NCBI RefSeq assembly: GCF_900168065.1
Contig: NZ_FUZZ01000001.1
Coordinates: forward strand, 2,352,623 to 2,416,622
Direction: 5' to 3'
Length of the DNA: 64,000 nucleotides
Source of the DNA: Chitinophaga ginsengisegetis
GTDB lineage: Bacteria; Bacteroidota; Bacteroidia; Chitinophagales; Chitinophagaceae
Shown here: positions 10,701-17,211 of the stretch, piece by piece
Position numbering within the stretch: the first letter of the stretch is position 1
Layout: each line of letters starts with the position of its first letter
Program-made: the position numbers and the translations under genes
Notes under the pieces: model-generated
The model's database searches: none
The model's input: the letters and a program-made list of their open reading frames with translations, nothing else
What the model was told of the DNA's origin: nothing

Positions 10701-11050
10701 ATGACCACCAGGTTATTCTCAATTACTTTATATTTCAGGCCGGTATTGTTGAGTATTTCGCTCATGAGGTCAGCCAGACGTGTGTTGGTTACATCCACAT
10801 CCACTTTCTTCCTGATGTCTTTCAATGCGTTGTTATACAGGAACCGGTATTCGCCTTGTTTCTCAATACTACTGAGCACTTTGGCAATCTCCGTTTCTTT
10901 GAGCCGGAGAGTTATCGTTCCCTGCCCCTTCGCATTGGCAGATACCTGGAGCACACCTGCCAGCAGCAGTACGGCGGTCCAATTCATAATTAATAAGACT
11001 TTTTTGAAGGCATGGGAGGGTCGCTTCGCAGTTGTTAGCGATTTTTTCAT
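7721..11050 (-). CDS. SusC/RagA TonB-dependent receptor with N-terminal STN signalling domain
   Basis: An 1109-residue outer-membrane transporter. Domain order: signal sequence to about 42; STN (secretin/TonB short N-terminal) domain about 45-118 (TITLRLKETEIAKVLSSIE); carboxypeptidase-D-like domain about 128-210 (PVPGATISVKGTSRGTVTG); plug about 215-325 with the SusC signature LYVVDGVWYDDINFLNP and ANGVVLITTKKGK; then the beta barrel. The STN domain is the part of FecA-type receptors that contacts an inner-membrane FecR anti-sigma factor, and a FecR gene lies just upstream. The 160-base gap to fecR holds an inverted repeat in the leader. Import is powered by TonB/ExbBD, which are not encoded here. 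Confidence 0.95.
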   Translation of the reverse strand: MKKSLTTAKRPSHAFKKVLLIMNWTAVLLLAGVLQVSANAKGQGTITLRLKETEIAKVLSSIEKQGEYRFLYNNALKDIRKKVDVDVTNTRLADLMSEILNNTGLKYKVIENNLVVIMANTGELQDIKITGKVTSKDGNTPVPGATISVKGTSRGTVTGPDGTYTLTVPENATLLVSFIGFTSQEVPVNSRSVINISLVESVSMVEQVVVVGYGVQRKVDVTGAISQVKGEEINKQPINNAVSALQGKVPGVTITNMGKPGAAPEIKIRGTGTIYGSANPLYVVDGVWYDDINFLNPADIENMSILKDASSEAIYGIRAANGVVLITTKKGKSGKPVVNYNGYVGYQKVTNEVKMADASQYATLVNELQERNENKPPLFDDPSQFGRGTDWYHQTLRNALVTNHQLSVSGGSEKSTYNFSIGYLHQQGLVNTNDFTRYTARLQNDFQVFEPLKIGYTVTASANKSNDVPDFIWRQLYSAGPVVPVHYADGTYGDPNDYNLGEGANFNPQATLDFFNQFTKKQTVTGSLYADLRFAKHFTFHTSIGGEYGENLMRNYVPVFAATIAQRATNSKLTRENTDTRNWIVENTLTYQNKFKDHDLRVLLGQGAQRYQTYKLTATAPNVPNNSEGDMYLKLGSTAGREITDEGDIYTVSSYFGRINYSFKNRYLLNASLRADGASRFYGNQRWGYFPSVGVGWIISEESFMKQQHFFDNLKLRGSWGQIGNASVTSNISILRVAQDPYLTAVFGGNVYTGASINSVVPPTTYWEKGVGTDVGLEASMLNNRLYLEAGFYNRKTVQAIFDVNIPGSVGTNSGTIIANQADLQNRGLEFAVTWKSQIKKDFTYSVGGNLGYNENKVLSVVSGKNPIYGGGGGLTSGALSTRTMVDRPIGEFIGYMVDGIFQTDAEALNSAQPKARAGDFKYRDVSGPKGVPDGVIDANDRVPLGNPNPRFSYGINTFFSWKQFDLTLDFQGVAGVDVYNVNLGARFGNENFTKDFYDKRWHGQGTSNTYPSAFIGGRDNYLPNSFFVENGSYFRIRNIQLGYNFPATMTERWGMKNLRVFANAQNAFNFFQYRGFTPEIGGKPREAGIDNNVYPLYATYNFGVNVTF

Positions 11051-11127
11051 ACTTTTAGATCTAGAGGTAATAAAATGGAAGCCAGCTGTTTTTAAGGATT
11101 GGCGAAGCTTCCTGTTATGCTTCAGGA

Positions 11128-11149
11128 GGGAAATGTTGGCGCATTTCCC
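11128..11149 (-). other. Leader inverted repeat between fecR and susC
   Basis: A perfect 8-bp inverted repeat (GGGAAATG / CATTTCCC) with a 6-base loop. On the minus strand, the transcribed one, it is preceded by an A-run and not followed by a T-run. It is therefore not a normal intrinsic terminator for fecR and is better read as a leader hairpin or protein-binding site ahead of susC. Confidence 0.4.
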
Positions 11150-11210
11150 TTTTTAGTTACCAGTAGCTCAAGACGAATTAAATCTGTGTCCTTTTTTCAT
11201 AACGGAAATA

Positions 11211-12290
11211 TTACTGGTTAATAATAATTTCTGTACCGTGGATGGTATAATTAAATGCAGCAGTCATTTGTAATGCCTGCAATGCCTGTTGAATGTTTTC
11301 CTGTGCAAACACACCGGTGAACCGCAGCTCTTCTTTCTTTTTATCAGCAAACTGAATAGTTACCCCGTACCAGCGCTCCATACGGGCGGCCAGCGATGCG
11401 AATGACTCATCGCGGAATACGAGTTTATTTTCCATCCAGGAAGTTTCTACAATCGCATCTTCTTGTTCTGCATAGTAAGTAAGATGTTTTACGGCCATTA
11501 CCGGATCATTGGTTTTCACCTCATGTAAAGAGTCGTCCGATACCAGGATTTTTTCCGTGGGTTTCAGAATGATCCGTTCGCCGGGGCGGCTGGCGAGAGA
11601 AGCCTCAATACTGCCCTGCAGCAGCGTGGCTTCGGTCATTTTATCGCCCGGATAAGCTTTCAGGTTAAACCGGGTTCCCAATACTCTCACATCCATGCGG
11701 GCGGTGTGGATAATAAAGGGGTAATCCGCGTTTTTAGCGATATCAAAAAAGGCTTCGCCGCTGAGGTTTACCTCGCGGTTGTTATTGCCAAAATCTTTGT
11801 TGTAAGTTAGTTTACTGCCGGCATTGAGCCATACGTGGGAGCCGTCGGGCAGTTGTATGGAAGTGCGGGAACCATTACGGGTAGTTACTTCGCTGATAGC
11901 GGGTGAATGAGCGGCTTTTCCTGCGGGCCGCCACCACCAGGCAGCTGCTGTGATGAGGATACCGGCAAGTGCAGCGGCTGCAAGGTAACGCAGCCAGGGG
12001 CTTCTTGTCCGGGTTTCCAGCTGGAAAATAGCAGCCTGTTGTTCTTCCGTTGGTAAACCTATAGCTATCCCCTTCTCCTGCATGCGGCTGATAAGACGGG
12101 TATGCGCGTCCTCTCCTTCCGCCCTGTCGGCCGGATCCGGCGTTGTTTTCCAGATATCTGTAATGGCTTCCACGGGAAAGTGAAGATCAGGATGGGCACG
12201 CAATAAACCTTCCAGCTCCTGCAGTTCTTCTGCAGATGCTTCTCCGGCCAGTTTCCTGCCTATCAGTTCCCATACGCGCTTATTATTCAT
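11211..12290 (-). CDS. FecR family anti-sigma factor
   Basis: About 359 residues from the ATG at 12290; a longer reading to 12326 adds 12 unlikely residues. The N-terminal cytoplasmic part (VWELIGRKLAGEASAEELQEL) would bind the sigma factor. One transmembrane helix lies at about 99-121 (LRYLAAAALAGILITAAAWWW). A periplasmic FecR domain follows (SIQLPDGSHVWLNAGSKL, FDIAKNADYPFIIHT, DVRVLGTRFNLKAY), then a C-terminal DUF4974-like domain (FASLAARMERWYGVTIQF). It should hold the ECF sigma factor until the STN domain of the SusC signals ligand binding. It lies 86 bases downstream of the sigma gene and upstream of susC. Confidence 0.93.
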   Translation of the reverse strand: MNNKRVWELIGRKLAGEASAEELQELEGLLRAHPDLHFPVEAITDIWKTTPDPADRAEGEDAHTRLISRMQEKGIAIGLPTEEQQAAIFQLETRTRSPWLRYLAAAALAGILITAAAWWWRPAGKAAHSPAISEVTTRNGSRTSIQLPDGSHVWLNAGSKLTYNKDFGNNNREVNLSGEAFFDIAKNADYPFIIHTARMDVRVLGTRFNLKAYPGDKMTEATLLQGSIEASLASRPGERIILKPTEKILVSDDSLHEVKTNDPVMAVKHLTYYAEQEDAIVETSWMENKLVFRDESFASLAARMERWYGVTIQFADKKKEELRFTGVFAQENIQQALQALQMTAAFNYTIHGTEIIINQ

Positions 12291-12376
12291 AACGATTTCG
12301 ATAGCTACTCTGTATATAGGTACCATTTGGAATCAATATCTACTAAAGGAAACAAAAATATTTTTGGGACGGGGTA

Positions 12377-12946
12377 TCAGCGGGAGGATTTCTTCAGCTG
12401 CACATTCAGTACCCTGGCTATTTTAGCGAGGGCAACAGCGAGCTGGTTGTCAATGGTTTTAACGGACACATTCAGGATTTCGGCTATCTCTTTATATTTC
12501 AGGCCGTCTTCACGGATCAGCTTAAAAATGATCTTGCAACGGGGCGGCAATCCTTCGATAGCAGCCTCAATGCGCGAGAGCATTTCTGCCGTCAGCAGCA
12601 TCTGTTCGGGGTTCTGGTGCGGACTTGCCAGCTCTACGGATAATTCATCAATCGTAATAGCAGACTGCTTCTTTTGTTTGAGCAGGTATTTCAGAGAGGT
12701 ATTTTTTACGCTTACATACAGGTATACCTGCAGGTTATTCACGTTTTCCAGCTGCTGGCGGCGTTCCCAGAGGCTGATGAACACGTCGGACACTACTTCT
12801 TCGGCCGTTTCGGCAGACTTTACAAAAGAGGTGGCGAATTTCAGCAGTGGCTTATAGAAGTGCAGGAACAGTTCCCTGTACGCTACCTCGTCGTCGTATA
12901 AGCCGATACGACGCTGCCATTCCTTTATTTCATTCGCGTGGAACAT
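12377..12946 (-). CDS. ECF RNA polymerase sigma-70 factor
   Basis: About 189 residues from the ATG at 12946; a TTG at 12979 is possible but less likely. Region 2 is visible as LLKFATSFVKSAETAEEVVSDVFISLWERR, quoted here only as the stretches AETAEEVVSDVF and ISLWERR. Region 4 reads LPPRCKIIFKLIRED followed by YKEIAEILNVSVKTIDNQL, the helix-turn-helix that reads the -35 element. It belongs to the Bacteroidetes-type ECF sigma factors paired with FecR. It heads the operon and probably directs transcription of the downstream SusC/SusD and enzyme genes. No clear vegetative promoter is visible upstream. Confidence 0.93.
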   Translation of the reverse strand: MFHANEIKEWQRRIGLYDDEVAYRELFLHFYKPLLKFATSFVKSAETAEEVVSDVFISLWERRQQLENVNNLQVYLYVSVKNTSLKYLLKQKKQSAITIDELSVELASPHQNPEQMLLTAEMLSRIEAAIEGLPPRCKIIFKLIREDGLKYKEIAEILNVSVKTIDNQLAVALAKIARVLNVQLKKSSR

Positions 12947-13063
12947 AAAGTGAAAGTGATTAGCTGCTTCTGTGGACAAAGTAAAGAAAAAAAATGATGC
13001 GGTGAGGCAGGTGGGGGAACTTGCAGGTTAAAACCGCCAATTTCTATTTGTAACTTTTACAAA

Positions 13064-13182
13064 TTAATGTCCAAATTCATTGAACGCTATAGTTTCGATT
13101 TTCGTACTATGCCTGTCAATATACCGGACCCGTGTTGCCATAAAAACAAATCCATCAGTCGCATAAGTCCCTAACTGCTTGC
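13064..13182 (-). pseudogene. Out-of-frame C-terminal extension of the 13171-13638 lipoprotein
   Basis: This is an open stretch of about 39 codons without its own start codon, ending at TAA 13064-13066. Its composition matches the adjacent lipoprotein and it overlaps the last codons of that gene in a shifted frame. The junction lies in a GCTTGCTT tandem (plus strand 13177-13184). The likely explanation is loss of one 4-bp repeat unit. Calling it part of the ancestral gene is inference from reading-frame coherence, not from a homologue. Confidence 0.5.
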
Positions 13183-13638
13183 TTTGGTTATTTTATTGAT
13201 ATACAAAGTATCCCATAATCTCACTCTATCTATAACATCCCTTGTAATCCCGGCTTTTTTTTCAATATCATCACTATCAATATTGATTAACGCCATATCC
13301 CATTTCCCTGTTGTTTTATTTCCATAAACATAACTCCCCTTATTGCTTATAAGTAATCCACAATAATTTCCCCAGCCAGGATTAAATCCTTCCAATACAA
13401 TACAATCCTGTAATTCTGATAGCTGTATCCTGTTTTTCTTATATAGTTCTTCCCTGCCTTTACTGCCAAAATTGATAATACTTATATAGTTTTCCTTATC
13501 ACTGATTTTTACATCATAATAAGACCTTTGATTTTGATACACCTGCCTCATTAAACTCTTATCACGGCCGCCCGTTGGGATTTTACATGATATCCCCAAT
13601 AGTATTAACCCTATGTAAAATATTAATTTCTTTATCAT
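13171..13638 (-). CDS. Small lipoprotein of unknown function, C-terminus probably frameshifted
   Basis: A 155-residue protein with a lipobox (LILLGISC, C18), so probably lipid-anchored. No domain is recognised. The mature part is rich in Ile, Asn, Lys and aromatics (YISIINFGSKGREELYKKN, GNKTTGKWDMALINIDSDD). The stop comes right after an AAGC-AAGC tandem at 13177-13184. In another frame the reading continues without a stop to 13064, giving a coherent tail (QLGTYATDGFVFMATRVRY, then IDRHSTKIETIAFNEFGH). One extra AAGC unit would join the two frames. The current stop may therefore be a slippage event or a pseudogene lesion. It is the last of three small secreted genes in an AT-rich island that look co-transcribed. 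Confidence 0.65.
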   Translation of the reverse strand: MIKKLIFYIGLILLGISCKIPTGGRDKSLMRQVYQNQRSYYDVKISDKENYISIINFGSKGREELYKKNRIQLSELQDCIVLEGFNPGWGNYCGLLISNKGSYVYGNKTTGKWDMALINIDSDDIEKKAGITRDVIDRVRLWDTLYINKITKASS

Positions 13639-13696
13639 TGATTTAATCTTAAAAAACGCTGGATGCGTTTATTACTAAAAGAAGATCATATTGCGA

Positions 13697-14164
13697 CTAA
13701 ATGCCCCGGTTATCGAAAGCAATTAACTTCCATTCATCTTCGTCACAGGAATATTCAAATACTGTTTTTGACCCTCCTCCATTAGAGAAGTCATAATTGC
13801 GATTCTTATAAGTTATATAAAAGTTGATAATAGTGACTATAAACTTATTTCTATTTAATGTAGTAAGTACTTTCCAGGCATAAATACCTTTTGACAGTAT
13901 TTTCTTATTCCGGTCATCATGAATATTAATAAATTTAAACCTACTACTAAATGACACATAGCTTAATGGCTGATCATGCTCATTTAACAAATACAGGTTT
14001 TCAAGATAATGCCAACTCTTCTGTTTTTTACTCGTCTCCAAAAATTGTGTATACATCATGGTGATGGCTGAATCAACCATTGTTTTATAGTCGTCTTTAT
14101 TTTGCTGCGCATGAACCGTTAAAACACAGACTAGTATGATCGTTATAAAAAAGGCTACTTTCAT
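13697..14164 (-). CDS. Small secreted protein of unknown function
   Basis: A 155-residue protein with a Sec signal peptide (ITIILVCVLTVHAQ, cleavage near residue 20). No family is recognised. The mature chain has an alternating hydrophobic pattern suggesting a beta-rich fold, ending FEYSCDEDEWKLIAFDNRGI, loosely reminiscent of small NTF2-like or immunity-type proteins, but this is only an impression. It starts three bases after the predicted ancestral end (14168) of the upstream small gene and is followed 58 bases later by the lipoprotein gene. The three probably form one transcript. Codon use is AT-rich compared with the flanking PULs, consistent with acquired DNA. Confidence 0.7.
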   Translation of the reverse strand: MKVAFFITIILVCVLTVHAQQNKDDYKTMVDSAITMMYTQFLETSKKQKSWHYLENLYLLNEHDQPLSYVSFSSRFKFINIHDDRNKKILSKGIYAWKVLTTLNRNKFIVTIINFYITYKNRNYDFSNGGGSKTVFEYSCDEDEWKLIAFDNRGI

Positions 14165-14167
14165 ATA

Positions 14168-14275
14168 TTACTTCTTATGCGTCACAAGATTATCTTGTGG
14201 AACAGTTGCAATCACTCCGGTACTATTGTAGATGTAGACTATTCCGTTGCTTCCCGAAAAATCAAAACTTGCTCG
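14168..14275 (-). pseudogene. In-frame readthrough tail of the 14276-14881 gene
   Basis: Thirty-five sense codons in the same frame as the upstream gene after one TGA. There is no separate start codon, and the frame ends TAA four bases before the next ATG. The peptide (GSNGIVYIYNSTGVIATV) looks like genuine protein. It is best read as the cut-off C-terminus of the upstream gene. Confidence 0.55.
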
Positions 14276-14881
14276 TCAATATGAGTGTGAAATAATGCTC
14301 TTAATCATGCTTCCCTGGTCCAAAGTATTTTCGACAAAATACGCTGATTGTAGAGGAAACCCCGATTTAAAACTCGTAACAATAACATCGCCCACATTAC
14401 TTCCTTTATCCATAGGGACCTTATCCTTTTTTTTAAAGAGTGTAACCATCTTTAAATGCTCCTGCCATTCATGAATTTTGATCCACTTATCAAGATAGTA
14501 GCGATATGCAATAATATTTGCCTGACTTCCATTATAATATATTAGATAATTTACCAATCGCTTTATTTCGCCGTTTTTTACAACCTCAATGACAGCCCAC
14601 TTCTTATCTTTCCAATTAAAATCAGCGCTGATTTGTTCCAGGAAAAGCAATCTTATTGATTTATAATTAATACTGTCAACTCCTTCCCATGCTTCCGGCA
14701 TTGCTTCCAATCTATTCTGATACAGTTCTCTCTCTTGTCCAGTAATTGCTGATGCTGCATTCTCTTTCAACACAGACAAACTCATTTTATTCCAATGTTG
14801 AAGTAAATTATAAATACTGGGATTATCAACATTATTAACGATCCCCAAAAAACCGATACAAAGACACGTTAGTATTTTCAT
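14276..14881 (-). CDS. Small secreted protein of unknown function, interrupted by an in-frame TGA
   Basis: A 201-residue protein from the ATG at 14881; a TTG nine bases upstream is less likely. It has a signal peptide (MKILTCLCIGFLGIV). No domain is recognised; charged and aromatic residues are frequent (LEQISADFNWKDKKWAVIEVV). Directly after the TGA at 14276-14278 the same frame stays open for 35 further codons to TAA at 14168-14170 (ASFDFSGSNGIVYIYNSTG and then VIATVPQDNLVTHKK). The extended end would leave only three bases before the next gene, normal operon spacing. The TGA therefore looks like a recent nonsense mutation (for example from CGA) rather than the native end. Confidence 0.65.
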   Translation of the reverse strand: MKILTCLCIGFLGIVNNVDNPSIYNLLQHWNKMSLSVLKENAASAITGQERELYQNRLEAMPEAWEGVDSINYKSIRLLFLEQISADFNWKDKKWAVIEVVKNGEIKRLVNYLIYYNGSQANIIAYRYYLDKWIKIHEWQEHLKMVTLFKKKDKVPMDKGSNVGDVIVTSFKSGFPLQSAYFVENTLDQGSMIKSIISHSY

Positions 14882-15345
14882 TGGCTTCAAATATTACGGA
14901 AATTTAATTTCAAATCCATCTTATAATTTATGGGCTTTACCCTGGAGGAATCGGTGCGAATGGTTGCAAGCGTCGCTTTATATTTTTTAATATATAAGTC
15001 CATTACTTCTCGCATACTTCTCAAATACTTCTCAGATACTTAGGACTCGTCTATGCGTTGTAGTCCCTGTACAGTCCCCATACAGTCTCTATACTCTCCC
15101 CATACACTTCCCATACTCTCACTATACACTCATAATACACTTCCAATACACTCCCCATACACTATGACTATTTTGCGGACCTACCGATTCCGGCATAAAC
15201 CGACAAAAAACGGCAAAAACGGCGGATTTGTTTTTCCCCTGCTTCGTCAATGCATACCTTCGTATCGTATTCCGGAATACAATCCTGTATAAAGCTTAAC
15301 AGGCATAGCTACAGAAATTGCTTCTTTTTAAATCAAAATACTTTA
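14882..15345. other. Gene-free AT-rich stretch carrying the 11-bp repeat array
   Basis: About 460 bases with no convincing gene. The part 14882-15000 is AT-rich and probably holds the promoter of the small secreted genes. Next comes the 11-bp tandem array. The part 15161-15345 contains an A-rich purine stretch (CGACAAAAAACGGCAAAAAC) and no recognisable terminator. A 79-codon plus-strand frame through the array is explained by the repeat itself. Confidence 0.6.
15007..15160. repeat. 11-bp tandem repeat array, about 14 units
   Basis: Units of exactly 11 bases with consensus ACTCCCCATAC. Three units lie at 15007-15039 (TTCTCGCATAC, TTCTCAAATAC, TTCTCAGATAC). Two diverged units keep the phase at 15040-15061. 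Nine good units follow at 15062-15160 (such as AGTCCCCATAC, TCTCCCCATAC, ACTTCCAATAC, ACTCCCCATAC). The 3-prime half of the unit (ATAC) is the most conserved. The phase is unbroken over 154 bases, close to one helical turn per unit, so any bend or protein contact would stay on one face of the DNA. Confidence 0.88.
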
Positions 15346-15750
15346 TTATGACGCATCCGCACGAAATACGAGCAGGAACACTATACTGAAATATCCCCAT
15401 GTCAATGAAAACAGGACATGCATAATAGTTTCAAACCGTTTGCCCTTCCATAACAACGGAGAGTAAACAAAGAACTGGAAAAGCAGCCGGCATAGCCAGA
15501 AAACAAATAATCCGAACGACAACACATGCCCCAGGCGCGTATACAGGATATCTTCGGTAGCATAAATACACCCTATCCCCATCAGCAAAACCATCAATGC
15601 AATAAAAAAGGTGTGCACATACATGATCTGCCTGCTCAAAAGACTAATCGCCGTGAACTCTTTCTTCCAGTTAAAATAGCGTGGAAAGAAAATATGTGCC
15701 AGGGATAATAGCACCAGTATATAACCGGTAATTTTAAGATGCAATTCCAT
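15346..15750 (-). CDS. Four-helix integral membrane protein, unknown function
   Basis: A 134-residue protein made almost entirely of four hydrophobic helices (about 6-24 ITGYILVLLSLAHIFF, 44-64 YVHTFFIALMVLLMGIG, 72-95 LGHVLSFGLFVFWLCRLLF, 110-130 LFSLTWGYFSIVFLLVF). There is no signal peptide. Its start overlaps the end of the methyltransferase-like gene by 17 bases, so it is the last gene of a tightly coupled four-gene operon. The family is not recognised. It may be a partner of the DoxX-like protein. Confidence 0.8.
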   Translation of the reverse strand: MELHLKITGYILVLLSLAHIFFPRYFNWKKEFTAISLLSRQIMYVHTFFIALMVLLMGIGCIYATEDILYTRLGHVLSFGLFVFWLCRLLFQFFVYSPLLWKGKRFETIMHVLFSLTWGYFSIVFLLVFRADAS

Positions 15751-16483
15751 TTTTCTGCAATATAAAGGCCGATAAAAAAGGGGTGATCTTCTTTTCTTTT
15801 TCCAGGGTCAGCTGCGCTCCTTCAAAAGTCCGCCTCCAGGTAGCACCCGAAAAAAAGTGCAGGAACCCAATCGTATATGCTATAAAGTTAGGCGTATCCC
15901 GTAAATGCTCCAGTACCACAATTCTGCCATCAGCAGCCAGGCAACGACGCAGCTCTTTGAAAAATATGGTCCTTTCCACAGGATCTCTGATTTCATGTGC
16001 TGCCAGCAAAAGAAACACTACATCCACCGATGCAGGCTCCAGCGGAACAGCGACCGTGCTGACGGTTTTCGTACCAGCATAAGGCGCATATCTTTTCCGG
16101 GCACGTTCAATAGATACCTCGGTATGCATCTCCGGGTTATAAAAATCAAATACCTGTAAGTCGGCTTCCGGGTATTTATTCGCCAACAACTGGCTGGTTT
16201 CATCAAACCCTGCGTGAATGTTTACTATTCGCCCGTATGGCCGAAGCTCCATATCGTCCAGCCACAGTAAGGTATATAAATCTGAACCGTCATAAATATA
16301 CCAGGAGACGACTAACGACGATAAGGTAGCAATGGCAGCGCCACACAACATCAGCCGGGTTAACGTGTATTGCGTGAATAGCAAACCTCCTACCAGTAAC
16401 AGCAAAAACAACACATACAAATGCCAGTTGAAACGGACAATATTTACAATGCCCTGAAATGGCGTTCTGTTTATCTTCTCCAT
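15734..16483 (-). CDS. Membrane-anchored class I methyltransferase-like protein
   Basis: A 249-residue protein. Two transmembrane helices lie at about 17-60 (WHLYVLFLLLLVGGLLF, LMLCGAAIATLSSLVVSW). A Rossmann-type SAM-methyltransferase-like domain follows: the glycine motif is replaced by IVNIHAGFDETSQLL, the acidic strand end is ADLQVFDFYN, the post-motif region is SVDVVFLLLAAHEIRDPVER and a later strand is DGRIVVLEHLRDTPNF. The degenerate motif I makes SAM binding uncertain. It overlaps both neighbours (13 bases with DUF2071, 17 with the small membrane gene). The substrate is unknown; the membrane anchor suggests a lipid or membrane-associated target. Confidence 0.75.
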   Translation of the reverse strand: MEKINRTPFQGIVNIVRFNWHLYVLFLLLLVGGLLFTQYTLTRLMLCGAAIATLSSLVVSWYIYDGSDLYTLLWLDDMELRPYGRIVNIHAGFDETSQLLANKYPEADLQVFDFYNPEMHTEVSIERARKRYAPYAGTKTVSTVAVPLEPASVDVVFLLLAAHEIRDPVERTIFFKELRRCLAADGRIVVLEHLRDTPNFIAYTIGFLHFFSGATWRRTFEGAQLTLEKEKKITPFLSAFILQKNGIAS

Positions 16484-17211
16484 ATATCTACTTTTCCTTT
16501 TTTCCAGTAATAGGGAATTTGCCGGATGATGAATGCATTCGCCAGCCGGGCGCCCTGTAATGCGGGAGCGTTTAAAAATCCTGCCTCGTTATGTAATACC
16601 GATACCGGTACAGGCGTCCAGTTTTCCCTCACGCCTTCAATGATCAACACTTCATCAGAATGCCTGTTACAGGTAAATGTAAAAGGCAGCGGGCCCGCAA
16701 ACCGCCTCGCCTCCTTCCAGTTATTAAAGGGCGATTCCGCCGGCAATGCCGCTGTTTCATTGCCGGTATCAACCGTGATATCCAATCCCGATGCCGCTGA
16801 TTTAACAATCATCATATCGTTTTCCTCCGTAATGCTGATATCTGTAGTGGTATAACTATAATGGGTAAACAGATTTCCGAAAAACTCCATCTTCTTACTG
16901 TCTGTTTCTGATTTCAAAATATACAAACCCCGCAACCGCTTTCCTTCGCTATTAGAATAACGTACAAACACGCGGTAACCGGTTAACACAAAATCACTTC
17001 CCATAAAAGCAGGAAACCCTTTGGGGCGAAGGTGCTTTGTTTTCACTATGGCAATAGCAATAAATGCCCACTGTTCCTGGAATACATCCAACTCCAGCTG
17101 CGGGGGTATCAACGGTTCCAAAACCGCTATTGGGAGGGCGTAAGTAAGCACCAGGGAGCTTTCAAAAAAAGCTTCCACGGCAAAGGGATGATTTTTAAGA
17201 AAGGCTAACAT
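16471..17211 (-). CDS. DUF2071 (YqjF-like) protein
   Basis: A 246-residue soluble protein of the DUF2071 family, which shares the acetoacetate-decarboxylase-like fold. Visible markers are LPIAVLEPLIPPQLELDVF near the N-terminus, GSDFVLTGYRVFVRY, RLRGLYILKSETDS and GNLFTHYSY, with the C-terminal VSVLHNEAGFLNAP. The biochemical function of this family is not established. Its start overlaps the DoxX-like gene by 17 bases and its end overlaps the methyltransferase-like gene by 13, indicating translational coupling and a common pathway. Confidence 0.85.
   Translation of the reverse strand: MLAFLKNHPFAVEAFFESSLVLTYALPIAVLEPLIPPQLELDVFQEQWAFIAIAIVKTKHLRPKGFPAFMGSDFVLTGYRVFVRYSNSEGKRLRGLYILKSETDSKKMEFFGNLFTHYSYTTTDISITEENDMMIVKSAASGLDITVDTGNETAALPAESPFNNWKEARRFAGPLPFTFTCNRHSDEVLIIEGVRENWTPVPVSVLHNEAGFLNAPALQGARLANAFIIRQIPYYWKKGKVDIWRR

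Noticed and set aside
15007..15160. Repeat array as a CRISPR
   Set aside because: Units are 11 bases and contiguous with no unique spacers, and no cas gene is present.
15053..15292. 79-codon plus-strand frame
   Set aside because: Its first half is simply the 11-bp repeat translated (an 11-residue period such as TLPILSLYTHN), with no signal or known domain.
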